Shown in pieces: positions 1 through 11,413 of a DNA stretch of 32,313 nt; position 1 is the first letter of the stretch, and each line of letters begins with the position of its first letter. This DNA is from Schoenoplectus triqueter. Taxonomy: Eukaryota > Streptophyta > Magnoliopsida > Poales > Cyperaceae. The stretch spans positions 1 to 32,313 of the forward strand of contig CAXKVV010001817.1 of the NCBI GenBank assembly GCA_964058805.1. Direction: 5' to 3'. Both the position numbers and the translations under genes were made by a program. The notes under the pieces were generated by a model. It searched no databases and was not told the DNA's origin. It saw only the letters and a list, made by a program, of their open reading frames with translations.

Positions 1-316
1 ACAGACACTGCTGATTAAAATGTGTTGAGTGATTTTTCAATTAAAGGATTTCTTTCTCTGCTAATGACATAACAGATATTATTAATAGGTACTGACTTGA
101 TTATCAGCATTAAGAAGGACCTTTAATGTTTTGCTTCTTTTGTTTTTCTGATCTTACATTATAGTTAAAACTTTTATTAAGTAATATAAGCATGCTAGAA
201 AAGATAGTGACAACACACGCCCAACTATTGACTTATCCCATACTCTCTATAACAAGTGAAAATCTACCACTATTAGCTATGTCAAAGTAGAATGGAAACA
301 TTAACTTGGATATTTA
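1..316. other. AT-rich intergenic DNA, nothing recognised
   Basis: No open frame of useful length and no recognisable repeat end was seen here. Base composition is the AT-rich background of the window. Confidence 0.5.
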
Positions 317-608
317 CAAAATTCTTTCCGGTTCATCTCACAGCTTACAGGTCTATTTTAAGTTAGAGATGGAATTATTAATCCTTTTCAAGATTCAGTG
401 TAGAGGCTGGGGGTATTGGGATATTATTTAAGATTCAGCGTAGAGGCTGGGGCCTGGGGGTATTGGGATATTATTTAAGTACCATTTTGTCTCTTACCTA
501 AAGATAGCTTGTAGTTTATCCTACTTAGTACTTTTTTCTGTTAGATGAACCAGAAAGAATTTTGAAAATAGAGATTAGCACGCCCAAACATGGTTGCTAA
601 TCTCTATT
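317..608. repeat. Small foldback with internal tandem duplication and adjacent hairpin
   Basis: A 22-bp inverted repeat with one mismatch lies at about 319-340 and 543-566 (AGATGAACCRGAAAGAATTT in one orientation). Between the arms a unit of about 40 bp beginning AGATTCAGYGTAGAGGCTGG occurs twice in tandem (391-430 and 431-478); the second copy carries a 7-bp extra CCTGGGG-type block. Immediately outside the right arm is a perfect 14-bp-arm hairpin: 567-580 pairs with 595-608 around a 14-nt loop. This could be a non-autonomous DNA transposon with subterminal structure; I saw no clear target-site duplication, so the class is open. Confidence 0.5.
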
Positions 609-2153
609 CACTTGCTTCTGTGATCTAGAAACTGCAGATTTGAATAAAGATTATCAAATTTAATAGTTTTTCATTAATATTTATAATGATTTCAAATTAA
701 CGGTATTTAATGGACTATCAAACGTTAATGAAATTATATAAAATTTGACAAATTATTAATCTATAAGTAAAATAACATATCTATAAAGTTTTTTCTATTT
801 TTAGATTTTTTTTTCTATTTTTTTAAAATAAATAACAGAATTCTATTCTTGTCGGAGAATAACAGCAGATTTAAAGCCTTATCGAAGAGGCTCACAAATA
901 TCAGAACCATCTGGATTGAAGGTGTGCGTCCGTGATTTACTCTTCATTTTTTATTGAATGGTTCATTGGTTACTGTTCCCAACTGTAGCAAAGGGCATTC
1001 AAGCTTTTAATATATAATAATAATTTGGTTGAGTAATACACATAACGTGGTTGATAACGATAAATTATATATGTCGTGTAACTCGTGTTGTTTATGAAAC
1101 CAAGTTATTTGTTTATTACTTTTAAAATTTTCTTCTCAAGAAATTTTGGGTTTCTAAATGTTGCTGAGAACTAAAACATAGACAATTAACAAGATTTGTC
1201 CTGTGTTATGACTATTATAATTACTGACTAACGTCTCAGATTAACCAATTGATTAATTAGCTCACATCATCACATGGCTTTCTCTCTCTTTCTTCCACTT
1301 CTTGGAAGAGGTTAAATGCATAGTTATATATTTGACTAAAAAAGATGAGTTCTAGAAGTAAAAAGGTTTTTCATAGCCTCTTATTTTTAATGGTATTTCA
1401 TAAATTCGAAATATGTACCGAATCGTTGATTAAGTTATTTTATAAAGTAATGCATCCATGATAAATTATATAATTTTTAAATTTGTCTCAAACAGAATCA
1501 ATCTATCGATCAAGGGATAAATGTACTTATTAAATTATTGACTACGACTGACTTGATCTATTAATTTGGTAAACTTTTGCACTTTACAATATGAAATTAA
1601 AGTAAAACAATATTATGTAGTTCAGTGGATACGGTGCTCGTAAAATAAATAAATCGATGTTTTGAATTAATTTTGAATCTTCAAATACTACAAAATAGAG
1701 AGTAGTAATAATGGTATTTACATATTTGTAAAAATCAAGATACATAATCTAATAGCTCAAATAGTAATAAATTAATATAACTTTCAAGTTATGAATTTAA
1801 GCGGACACCAATTATAAATTATAATTTAAAAACTAGACTCTTATTTTCCGTGCCTCGTATTGTGCATTGGCACGGTGTGTAACTGTGTATTGTCATGGAA
1901 GTCTAGCATAAATGCATAATCGGCTTTTAGATTTGTGCCATCTTGTATGACAGTAAATAAGAGCACAAGACAAATAAATTAGGATTAATTTTTGCTATAT
2001 TCTTCGACTCTTCTTAATTATGTTTCTTTTATGTCCTTAGTTATTAGATGAGCTAATTTATTATGTTCTCTTTAAAAATTATGATTCAACATTTATTAAA
2101 AAAAAAGATTAAAATACCCTTCCTTTTTTTTTGTTCATTCATTCTATATATAA
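609..2153. other. AT-rich intergenic DNA, nothing recognised
   Basis: No protein-coding frame with family resemblance and no RNA gene was seen. A less AT-rich patch near 845-930 did not give a convincing frame on either strand. Confidence 0.5.
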
Positions 2154-2514
2154 TAGGGACGTCAAAATCGGACCCGAGAATGAATGGGTCAGATATGAGT
2201 CAAGATTTTTTGACCCGTCATAAGTATGATCGGGTACGGATCGGCCCCACTTGTTTAATAGTGTTTTTTGATTTATTATATGATTGAATACTAATTAAAG
2301 ATTATATATACACTAACTAAGATTAATTATATATTAATTAATATTAAATTACTTAATAATATATAAAAATAATTAAGATATACTTAATTACTTTATTTGA
2401 ATCAGATTGGGTCACAAAATTTTAACTCAATTTTAAATGAGTCGGGTTGGGTTCAAAAAAATTATAAAATAATGATGACCCAATCTGAACCAATCCAATC
2501 TATTGACACCCTTA
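2154..2514. mobile_element. hAT-type MITE (about 361 bp)
   Basis: The left end reads TAGGGACGTCAAAATCGG and the inverted right end reads TAAGGGTGTCAATAGATTGG, matching the TAGGG-GTGTCAA type of terminus common in plant non-autonomous hAT elements. The flanking 8 bp are ATATATAA on the left and ATATTCAA on the right, a 6/8 match consistent with an aged 8-bp target duplication. Subterminal regions are rich in GGGTC/GACCC words on both sides, as in hAT elements, while the core is very AT-rich. The 74-residue open frame that overlaps its left end has no family resemblance and is not treated as a gene. Confidence 0.75.
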
Positions 2515-3343
2515 ATATTCAATTTATTAGTACTTATTGATTAATGTAAAGGATCCTCTTATTTTTGACTAATGATGCATGCACGTCTAATACTCTTATT
2601 CTGCTTAGTAAGAGAATAAGGATATTTTTGTCTTTTCTATTTCAGCGATTGTTGAAACATTATTTTTAAAGATAGCATAATAAATTAGTTCATCTAATTA
2701 ATTTGAGAGATATAAAAGAAACATTTATAAAAATTAAGTGGTAGATAAAACAAATTAAAGAATAATGGGAGAAATAAGAAAATTAAGAAGAGTTGAAGGA
2801 TAGAGGAAATACTTCCCCTATATATCTGAACAAAGGCCAATGATTACAATATGACCTTTTTCGCATTAAAATGCATTGTACTATATTTCCAAAATTTTCA
2901 TATTTTTTTTCCTTCGCATAAAGACAGGATAGGCTCGTAGGTCTTATGTATTTATTTATATGTGTTATTAGAGTTTTTTGGAGTTCGCTTTGAAAAGATA
3001 AGTTATTAAATAAATAATTAAAAATATAAATTTTTAAAATTTTCAACAAAAATATTTTAAATAATAAATATGTATATAATAATAATAGAGTAACAACAAC
3101 GATGATGACCAGACATCAATATAATTAAATATAAGATAGTTTATATAGAATGACATAAAAAATAAATTGTTGTAGAAGTCAAATTATAATTTTTAGATAT
3201 AATATACTCATTTATTTAAATGGTGAGATGTAAACTAGCAATTGAATAACGGTAGAAGAATATATTTAAATAAAATCAATGATAAAAATATTAATGATGA
3301 ATATAGCTGAAAAAAACTTCTAGGAAAGAGATAGAAGGCAACC
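2515..3343. other. AT-rich intergenic DNA upstream of the uL2m gene
   Basis: Contains only AT-rich sequence and an 88-codon minus-strand open frame at 2783-3049 of lysine/isoleucine/asparagine-rich composition that I do not recognise and take as chance. The distal promoter of the uL2m gene probably lies here; I could not place a convincing TATA box. Confidence 0.4.
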
Positions 3344-3353
3344 AAAACCCTCG
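3344..3353 (+). promoter_or_regulatory. Telo-box-like motif in the uL2m leader
   Basis: AAAACCCTCG lies about 75 bp before the start codon. Telo-box (AAACCCTA) type motifs are known in promoters and leaders of plant ribosomal-protein and ribosome-biogenesis genes. This copy deviates at the last position, so it is a tentative call from sequence and gene class. Confidence 0.35.
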
Positions 3354-3424
3354 TTTTCTCCGATCGCAGCGACGGCGGCTGTCTCAAACTCTCCCTTTTG
3401 CACCACTACCACTGTAGGAAGAAA

Positions 3425-4750
3425 ATGTCGCGTCAATCTGCTCTCTCACTCGTGAGAGATCGGGCCAAGGTGGGAGCGCTGAAGCGTCTGACTCTCAGCT
3501 CGTCGAAGTCGGCGGGGAGGAACTCCTCCGGGCGCATCACCTCTTACCACCGCGGCGGCGGAGCGAAGCGATTGCAGAGGAAAGTCGATGTGAAGCGGAG
3601 CACCTCCTCGGTCGGCGTTGTGGAGCGGATTGAGTACGACCCGAATCGCTCCTCTAGAATCGCTCTGGTGCGATGGGTCGAAGGGGTACATCTCCGCCGC
3701 CAGAGGAATCTACAGAAGGTACAAGAGATCTCTCCCCCTTCTCAGATCCTAGAGTCTACCACGGCCAATGCCTTTGGTCGGTTTTCCCTTGCGCCATTGT
3801 CTGGTAGAGTGGATAAAGAAAAGGTAGCTTCTTCTGTACTGTGCTCTTCTCTGGGAAATGGAGGTATTCCGTCCCTTAACTCTGGTACCTCGTTGAGCTT
3901 ACCTAGGGTAGCATTAGCTGGAGCAAAGCCCACTTTCTTCGCTCCTCAAGTCAGAGGTAATGAGGAAGGAAAAGAGACATTTTCTCTTTCTGAGATTCAA
4001 AAATGGGCAACAGATGGTGTTCTCTGGGAACAGAGGATGAGGCGTCAAGCTGCCCTCTCATGGCAGAATGATCTGAAGAAGAAACCTTCACTTCCAGTAC
4101 AAGTTAACCGCTTCAGTAGCTTGGCAGCAAAGTCTACTGGTACAAGCAAAGGGCCGAAGGGAAAGGTTGATTGTGTACCAGTATCATATATATTAGCCAG
4201 TCATCAATGCACGCCTGGTAGCACAGTGATGAATTGTGATTCCTCAAAACCTTCTAAAAGCAAAGGTTCATCTTCTGCCTCTTTGCCTAATCAGTATGAT
4301 ATAATTGATCTCAATTCCAAGGTTGGAAATTGCATACCACTAGCCAACGTACGAATTGGAACATGGGTGCATGATATTGAATGTCGTCCCGGTCAGGGTG
4401 GGAAGCTGGTTCGAGCAGCAGGTACATATGCTAAAGTAGTGAAAGAGCCAGGTGCACAGTGTGTGCTGCGTCTCCCTTCAGGTGCCGTGATAACTGTCAA
4501 TTCACGATGCCGTGCAACAATTGGTATAGTTTCAAATCCCAGCCATGGCACACATAAGCTCAGAAAAGCAGGGCAGAGCCGGTGGTTAGGCAGACGCCCT
4601 GTTGTCCGTGGTGTTGCAATGAATCCTGTGGATCATCCCCATGGTGGAGGTGAGGGACGTACCAAAGGAGGTAGACCTTCGGTTTCACCTTGGGGTAAAC
4701 CCACTAAAGCAGGATATCGGTCGCCAAGTGTGGCTAAGCGTAAAGCTTAG
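3425..4750 (+). CDS. Mitochondrial-type large ribosomal subunit protein uL2 (RPL2), nuclear copy with internal insertion
   Basis: Encodes a 441-residue ribosomal protein uL2, a core protein of the large subunit that binds 23S-type rRNA next to the peptidyl-transferase centre; the organellar type here implies work in mitochondria. Residues 30-95 form the N-terminal RNA-binding domain ([32 protein letters not shown]). Residues 303-441 form the C-terminal domain, with [14 protein letters not shown] at 399-412 holding the invariant His. Between them about 200 serine/lysine-rich residues (roughly 97-300) interrupt the usual bacterial-length protein of about 275; plant mitochondrial rpl2 genes are known to carry an insertion at this place. 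The gene has no introns. The first ATG of the frame (3425) was chosen: the frame stays open upstream but without another ATG. The Arg/Ser/Ala/Leu-rich N-terminus could be a targeting signal (inference). AATAAA lies at 4810-4815. It converges on the BTB/TAZ gene. Confidence 0.9.
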   Translation: MSRQSALSLVRDRAKVGALKRLTLSSSKSAGRNSSGRITSYHRGGGAKRLQRKVDVKRSTSSVGVVERIEYDPNRSSRIALVRWVEGVHLRRQRNLQKVQEISPPSQILESTTANAFGRFSLAPLSGRVDKEKVASSVLCSSLGNGGIPSLNSGTSLSLPRVALAGAKPTFFAPQVRGNEEGKETFSLSEIQKWATDGVLWEQRMRRQAALSWQNDLKKKPSLPVQVNRFSSLAAKSTGTSKGPKGKVDCVPVSYILASHQCTPGSTVMNCDSSKPSKSKGSSSASLPNQYDIIDLNSKVGNCIPLANVRIGTWVHDIECRPGQGGKLVRAAGTYAKVVKEPGAQCVLRLPSGAVITVNSRCRATIGIVSNPSHGTHKLRKAGQSRWLGRRPVVRGVAMNPVDHPHGGGEGRTKGGRPSVSPWGKPTKAGYRSPSVAKRKA

Positions 4751-5478
4751 TTTGCTTGGACAGTTGATATGGAATGGAGCTTTTTTGTTTCTTTCTTATA
4801 ATTGAGAAGAATAAAGAATAGATGATGATGGTTGAGGAGAATGGGGATGCAACCACTCAGTTGTGATATAGCCAGAAGCTAGCCAATTAAAAAGTAATGT
4901 TTTCATTTCAAGTGCTTGTTACTATTTTTTTTTTCTCCTTATTAGTTTTGGCAAAATTTAGCTCTTCACAGAACTGATCCAGCGGCTTTCTTACTTTCTT
5001 GCATTTCCTTTGTAACATTTTATGTCAAATCTGGTACTGGTATCAATGTTTTGATTGAGAAGAAATGGTTTAGACTTTAGAGGGTAATCCTTTTTGGTTA
5101 AGACTTTTTCAGAAAACAAGAAACTCCTGTTGATCTATTTTTTGCTGTTGCATGTTTTCCTCTTTGATTTCATGTCTGTTTGTGGACATCGTTCATAGTT
5201 GAATGGTGATTAAAATTTTCAAGATCAAGGTTTCCTATTCTTACAAGAGAGGTCATCATAGTAAGACAATACGAATTTTGAAATATTGATGCACTTTATA
5301 GGCTATAGCAAGACTTAAGAATAAATATTCATGCACTTTATAGGCTAGCCCATTGTATATGGAAATGGAAGTTTACAGAACACGAACCAATAAATAAATA
5401 TCATCATTATGTAGACCCAACTTTTTCTATACCTATATTTTACTAATACCAACTATGAGTATACAAGTTCATCTCAAT
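4751..5478. other. Shared 3' intergenic region between convergent genes
   Basis: The 3' untranslated parts of the uL2m gene (+) and the BTB/TAZ gene (-) end here. A 17-bp direct repeat, ATGCACTTTATAGGCTA, occurs at 5289-5305 and 5331-5347. Nothing else was recognised. Confidence 0.5.
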
Positions 5479-8337
5479 CTACTTTCTTCTCATGTACTTT
5501 GCCCATGACTTGGCTACCTCTTCCGGTCTTTTCCTGCTAGCCAAAGAGGACATCACTTTGGCAGCGGCCACCTTTTTTGCTAGTAGTCTCCATGTCTTGT
5601 CCAACTTCTCTGCTTGTGTTTTCATCTTGAAGTGACTGTTCAATTGACAAACAGGAAATCAAGTAATTAGTTGGGCTTGATCTAACTAAGTCATTGGTAG
5701 AATGTCACCAATGTAGGCAATTCTCTTTTATGGTTTTAGCGCTAGAACGGTAAATCAAATCTAGTTGAGAGCATAGAAGTGGATCTTCATTCATTACCTG
5801 CAAAATGGAACCTTGCAATTTTTTGATTCGTTGCATGTGGAAGAGTGCAGGCGAAACAGCTGCCACATTCTCTTGCACCGGAGACAGCCTCCTCCCCTTG
5901 CCAGTTTCTTGTCACATGTTGCAAAGTGTTGCATCAGTAGTTTCAGCCCCTGGCAACTAGTGAATTGGGTGCATGGCTGTCTCGTCTCTGTACACCCATC
6001 GGTGAAGATATGTTGGAGACAATCCATTGCTTCACTCAGCTGTTGGTATACCTGCTGAGCCGCTCTCTGCTGCTTCCATCTTTTTTTCCTCTGTAAATTA
6101 GATTTCACCAGATATGTCTCAACTAATAAAACTTCAAACAGTAAACAAAATCTACAAAAGTTCTTTTACTACTATTTCACATTCTGGAGAAGGTTGTTAG
6201 CCTCAGATGATTGTATATTAAGGCAAATTACTTTTGGAGTTCCAAAACAGAAAGTTTAGAGTCCAATGTTTTCTTTTTATCCCAGATTAAACATCGTTTG
6301 ACATATTTTGAAAAGATCTTTGGATTTAAATATTGTCAAGTTACTAGAATGTTATATAGGTATAACTCACGTGGGGAAAACAGTAAAGACAGCCACAGGC
6401 CCACAGGTCTATAAACAATAGCTGGAAAACAAATTTATTTCGCGTCTTTTAGCCTAGGACCTATATTATGAAAGCAACAGGGACGGTCTCCTTTTGCTTT
6501 CAAAGGGAAGCAGCACCAGTACCTAATAAATTTTTACCCCGAATAGCACACTGAAAGGGACATGAACGTAGATTTCAAAAAAAAAAAAAAAGGGACATGA
6601 GCGATCTCTCTTCATATGAACCGAGATTTGACATACTTGTCCAATTGCTGAAGTTCTATGTTCTGATTTGACATACTTGTCTAAACTATTTTTTGTGGTA
6701 TATAGTTTTGTACATACATTTTTAACAGCTCAGTGATTCATTTGGACTGATTTACGGAAATGATCTAACAGATTTTTCACCCTCTACCTAAAGCTATGGT
6801 TTTGAAGTAAAGAAACAAGTTTATCACAAAAGATCAAGATTTGTTCATGGTGAGATATTTTCTTTGTGAATCTATTGACTGGGTCATGAAGAATAACAAG
6901 GGTGGATCATCTTTAATCTAACAGATATTTACTGTACTCTACTGGATGTAACAGGGATGATATCTTTGTCTTGTGGAAATGATTGACCCAACTTGTCTGA
7001 TAAGAAATCCTACATCTCTTATTTTTCATATCTGAGTGTTTACTGATTTTTGTCTGGCTGCTTTTCAAATACAAACACAAACCAAGATATTTGTGCAGAT
7101 TAAATTGCATCAACCACCAGGAACAAGCAGATTATTTTCCCCCTAAATATAATTTAATGAATAAGATGCCAGTACGTGCTAAAGCTTTATCAAAACTCAA
7201 AAAGGTTTATTACTAGTAATTAACATAAATTCAATCTTCAGCCCCAAATCAGATGGGTGCCATTGTGCAAATAAACCTTTTTTTTTAATAATAATGCTCT
7301 TTAGATCTTATAAATATTTACAAATTCTCACGAACATTATGTACATGCAAGAAAGTATAAGTATTTACAAATGCAAAATCTAAAACAAACCTTGTCAGAA
7401 TCCTCCAAGAACTGAAGAATCTCCAGCTCGAGCGCCATGTCATGCCTCTGCACAAACTTCCACCCGTCTGACTCCTGCACTGGCAAGAAATCCTTAGCCA
7501 CCAGTTGCACGCATTGCTGGTACAACCTTGGTGCGTTGCATAATTTGGCAAGCTTCAACACATCGATTGCTTTGTCGGGTGTCAGTTGCACTGCCACTGC
7601 TGCTTCACATCTTCTCTTGAGCCATGGTACACGGTATTTGTGGGACATGGCCAGGAGCTGGAGGCAGTGCTGGTCCATTACATCCTCGATTTCCAGGGAT
7701 AGTGTTACCATCCTGAACATTTATTTGGCATTTGCGAGGTTATTATTCACGAAAAATTCAAAGATTGTATCAAACAGTTATACTAGGAGAAGTCTAAATC
7801 AAGAATATTCAATGGTGGAAACTAATTATTATTAAATCTTATGACTTATTGTGAGTTGAGGAAACAGTTTATTCAGGAAATTGGAGCTTATTCACATTCA
7901 TTCACTTACATCCTGGTCAAACGGCATAAAGAAACTTGGAATAAGATGAATAAGAACATACCTGGATGAATAGAGGAGTTGAACAAACGCAATAACAGCA
8001 TCAGAAGGTACACCTAGCATTCCAATTGTACTGTCACAGTTCCAGCCTTTTCTGGCTCGATCAATCATTCTCTCTAAAACCGGTGATGCTGATGACTAGA
8101 AAAACAACAGATTATTAAACATAATTAGTTACATCGACAAAGAAATCAACTGAATTGAACGGAAGTTTTAAAACGAAACTCAATTTCTAGTTGCTCAATT
8201 ACCAGAACGCTGGAATGAGCAGCAACGGTGTTTCCATCAGAGGTGACGATTTGCACGTTAGTCGGCGGTACCATACCAGTACCAGTACCAGCCTCGTGCA
8301 TTTGACGGATACAATCATTAGTGCTTTTTACTCGCAT
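5479..8337 (-). CDS. BTB/POZ and TAZ domain-containing protein (BT family, BT4-like), five exons
   Basis: Coding exons, read on the minus strand, are 8337-8203, 8095-7962, 7712-7391, 6090-5798 and 5635-5479 (1041 nt, 346 residues). All introns are GT-AG and phases agree. Residues about 26-140 form a BTB/POZ domain (VTSDGNTVAAHSSVL, SPVLERMI, then LGVPSDAVIAF). A BACK-like helical stretch runs to about 197 (DVLKLAKLCNAPRL, GWKFVQRHD, LEILQFLED). Residues about 205-295 are a TAZ zinc finger with His/Cys ligands (LMQHFATC, GGGCLRCKRMWQLFRLHSSTC, CKVPFC). The basic C-terminus (WRLLAKKVAAAKVMSSLASR) matches the calmodulin-binding tail of the family. Arabidopsis BT proteins are CUL3 ubiquitin-ligase adaptors and nuclear regulators that bind BET bromodomain proteins and calmodulin; the same role here is inferred. 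No ATG occurs in the roughly 170-nt leader before 8337. The open frame near 7337-7551 in another reading is a shadow. Confidence 0.9.
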
Positions 8338-8529
8338 TTTTTTCTTTAAAATTAACCTCGGATTTCTACCGTAAAAGCTGAGTATTCGTCGAAATAGCGA
8401 CTTAATTTGGGTTTAAATCCTTCTAAAACTCCAAACCGCGGGATCGAACTCCGCTCCTCTCTTGTTCAGGAGCGAGAGGAAACGAAAGAGAAAGGGAGAG
8501 AAGAGAGACCCCTCTCTCAGCCAGCTTGG

Positions 8530-8537
8530 TTTATATA
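8530..8537 (-). promoter_or_regulatory. TATA box of the BTB/TAZ gene
   Basis: TATATAAA on the minus strand, about 195 bp before the start codon. It is followed by a CT-rich stretch (8460-8520) typical of a plant transcription start and leader. Confidence 0.6.
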
Positions 8538-8633
8538 AAGAGGTTGAGGGAGAAGTCGGTACAAAGGCGACAGCTAATATAGCGGCGAGTCAAGTGAAAT
8601 TAGGAGACTTGATTCCGGCCGTTGGATGGTTGA

Positions 8634-8639
8634 CACGTG
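8634..8639. promoter_or_regulatory. G-box (CACGTG) upstream of the BTB/TAZ gene
   Basis: CACGTG, extended to CACGTGG on the plus strand, lies about 100 bp upstream of the TATA box. G-boxes/ABRE-type motifs are bound by bZIP and bHLH factors. BT genes are known to respond to hormones, nutrients and light, so a functional site is plausible but inferred. Confidence 0.5.
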
Positions 8640-8762
8640 GGTTATGAAGTGCGTTCCTACCGTAGGCGGTTTTATAAGTTGGTTTTTGAACGGATAGGAT
8701 TCGGCATGGTTTTCTCGGTCAAAAGATATGAAGAGATTTCTGAGAGGTTTTATGTTATCCAA

Positions 8763-9780
8763 AAATCTAAATACTGGCGCGTTTGATTTCTGCGTATGTT
8801 TAGTTAGTTTAGTTGTGTACGCGTTTGATTTATTTGATTGGTTGAGAGAAAATGCGGGTCACATAGGTTTTGAAGGAAACTATAATTATTATTATTAATA
8901 TTATATTGATGGGTGCCTTTTAAATTACAATTTTGAATTTTGTGATGATATAAGTCGGATTGCGTATCGTATGGTTGAGAAATGAGAACTCAAATATTGC
9001 TTTCTCAATTATACTATAATATGGATACGAATACGATCAAATAATTTATAGTTTAGTTGTGAACGTGATACACGGTATTGGGACCACCAGGTTCCATTTT
9101 CAAATTTTCATCAAATAATGATCAAGTCATGACTGGTTCTAAGAAGGAACCGCATAATAGGCCCAAAAATCCGATTTTAATAAAGAATTAATTACTTGTT
9201 TCGTACCTGGTCCATGTTGCATCCATGTCAGCTTCACCTGTTCTTGAAATGCAGATTTTCTATGGCGCTTGAAAGATGGCCATCTCTCAAGTGACCTTCT
9301 GTGCCATGCCTTTCGAAGCACTTTAGAAACTCAAATGCATTTTTTATTCATTCTTTAAATAAAACTAAGGGTTATGTTCGTATCTTTTCATTGATAGACA
9401 AGAGTTCAATGAAAATAAACGTAAAAAGCGATACACTTTTGCAAGACTTTTTCACAACAATACTCGATTTCTATATGGGGGCAGAGGTTGGATTTTGATA
9501 GGGATAATTTATTGAATTATAATAATTTATTGGGTTTAAATTTATTAGCTAATTAGATATTAAATAAATCATTAAAAAATTCACATATACTGTTATCTAA
9601 CAAAAAAATAATTAAAATAATATCTTTTTACATATTAAAAATAACACAAATAATAAATATTTCATTCAATGAAGAAAGTAGAGGGTTTCATATTTTGAAA
9701 CATTTGCATAATTCTTTCATTATCCATGATATTAATTTTTTTTTCTCAATGAAAGTAATTAAACAATCTCGGAAGTCAAA
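8763..9780. other. Intergenic DNA between the BTB/TAZ promoter and EFG1, first part
   Basis: Mostly AT-rich. A 60-codon minus-strand open frame at 9139-9321 (Trp/Arg/Lys-rich, ending near a GTACG donor-like site) is the only coding-like segment; it is discussed as a finding and not called a gene. Confidence 0.4.
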
Positions 9781-9792
9781 ATTAGATCTAGG

Positions 9793-9978
9793 CAAGCTTT
9801 TAAAAAATGTTTCACGACTTTTAATGGTAAGACAATAATTTTGAGTTAAAACGGTTTAAACGGGATTATTTAACAGCTTTTAACGGTTTCAATGAAGTTT
9901 TTTTACTTAACATTTAAAGATTTTGATGAAGTTAAAACAGAGTTTAAACGATTAAAACAGAAGTTTTTTAAAAGCTTG
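9793..9978. repeat. Foldback with 15-bp perfect inverted repeats
   Basis: CAAGCTTTTAAAAAA at 9793-9807 is exactly complementary to TTTTTTAAAAGCTTG at 9964-9978. The 156 bp between have no clear further pairing. Flanks show no convincing target duplication, so it may be a tiny MITE or chance in AT-rich DNA. Confidence 0.35.
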
Positions 9979-10905
9979 AATCTAAAGAATCAGATTAGCA
10001 AAAGTATAATTCAAAATTACTATTTCTTAAAATCTAAAGAGTCGGTTGACCACTCTGAAATAATGTGCATCTACCCATGCTTCTCCAACTAGAACTGATA
10101 AGGTTTTTTTTTTCTGTGTGATTGACAATTAAATGAAAATTTAGAAAACACCTGTATTATAATATACGCTGATGATTGATAAATTACTAAATAAGAATAT
10201 TTTAGTTAAATTAAATTGTGCTTAACATTTCGATGACAATATTGCTCTTTTCAGTTACATCATTTAAGTATTAAAAATTGCAGTCCAAATTGCAAAACAT
10301 TTTTTTCTATTAAGTGATTCAAAATCTTTATCAAAATACTAGCATTAGTAATTAGTAGGATTTTTTATACATTTTTTTTTACATCATTGCACATTTTTGT
10401 ACTTAAATTTGTTTTGTATGTTTTCTTGTTCACTGAACTATTATCATATAAAATATATGGGTGTGGTCCCTTGACAACTATATATTTTGATAATCTTGAC
10501 AACCAATTTAATATAAATTCATAAAAATAATAATTTATAAATATATTATTGCACTCACGGATTGATTGTATTTCAAATTTGAGTGTCATTTGATATTTCA
10601 TAAAAAACTGTCAAAATTATAAATAATTTTAACTATTTAAATTTAATGGTCTTTAATGAAATATCAAACTACGCCAAATTGGAAACACAACTCATTCATA
10701 AGTGTAAGAATATATTTATAAAATTCAACTTTAAGATTTTCTATAAATTTATATAAAATTAATTGTCAAGTTTACTAAAATAAATAATTGTGAAGGAATC
10801 CCACACTAAAATATATACTTGAAAAAACAAAACTCACATTATTTCAACTGCGAATTTCAATTTGTGATTAGTTTAATTGACTAAGACAATTTCGCCTTTT
10901 GTTTA
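9979..10905. other. AT-rich intergenic DNA, nothing recognised
   Basis: No gene, RNA or repeat structure beyond simple AT-rich sequence was seen. Confidence 0.5.
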
Positions 10906-10961
10906 AAGTCCCACAAAGATGATATCATGTATGAAGTCCCACAAAGATGATATCATGTATG
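10906..10961. repeat. Exact 28-bp tandem duplication
   Basis: The unit starting AAGTCCCACAAAGATGATAT and ending CATGTATG occurs twice without a mismatch (10906-10933 and 10934-10961), which points to a recent duplication. Confidence 0.9.
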
Positions 10962-11148
10962 AATGTAACACGCATGGCAAAGAACTAAAGAAGAAAGATA
11001 AAGATGAAATCGAAATAGATATAAAAGATATAAACAAGTTGGTGCTTCGCCAAATTGCCACCACGAGAGAAATCAGAAAAAGGAATAAACAATAGATTAT
11101 TGCAGATGGGAGATATGCCAGCAAGGAGGGAGATCACTGATTCAGACC

Positions 11149-11413
11149 CGTTAGTGGCAAAATTTGATCTATTCAAGAAATCTGTTCAATACTTTGGGAT
11201 TCAAACTGATTTGATTCAATCTGAATTCAACTTAATTTTATTCAATTCGAAATCAAATAATCTATATATGATTTGATCAAAATCAATTTAAAAATTAAAA
11301 AAAATAATATATAATTTACCCAACTCAATATGACTCTAATCTGATCTAATTATATATTTACCCTACTCAGTATAATCCTAATTTGATATGATCTGATCCA
11401 CACGATTGTCAAC
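11149..11413. mobile_element. Possible degenerate hAT-like MITE
   Basis: The left side (TTAGTGGCAAAATTTGATC) and the inverted right side (AGTTGACAATCGTGTGGATC) share a weak resemblance to hAT termini, and both subterminal regions repeat ATCTGAT/ATTTGAT words. No target duplication was seen. Low-confidence call. Confidence 0.25.

Noticed and set aside
2783..3049. 88-codon minus-strand open frame
   Set aside because: No family resemblance, low-complexity AT-driven composition and no promoter or splice context.
3398..3424. Upstream extension of the uL2m frame to 3398
   Set aside because: The codon there is TTG, and no ATG precedes 3425 in this frame.
3446..3933. Two minus-strand open frames within the uL2m gene
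   Set aside because: Antisense shadows of a strongly conserved ribosomal protein reading frame.
5813..6058. 81-codon plus-strand open frame rich in Cys and His
   Set aside because: Mirror image of the TAZ zinc-finger exon on the minus strand.
7437..7835. 132-codon plus-strand open frame
   Set aside because: It is the antisense of BTB/TAZ exon 3 and its flanking intron; the minus-strand reading has clear domain motifs and splice sites.
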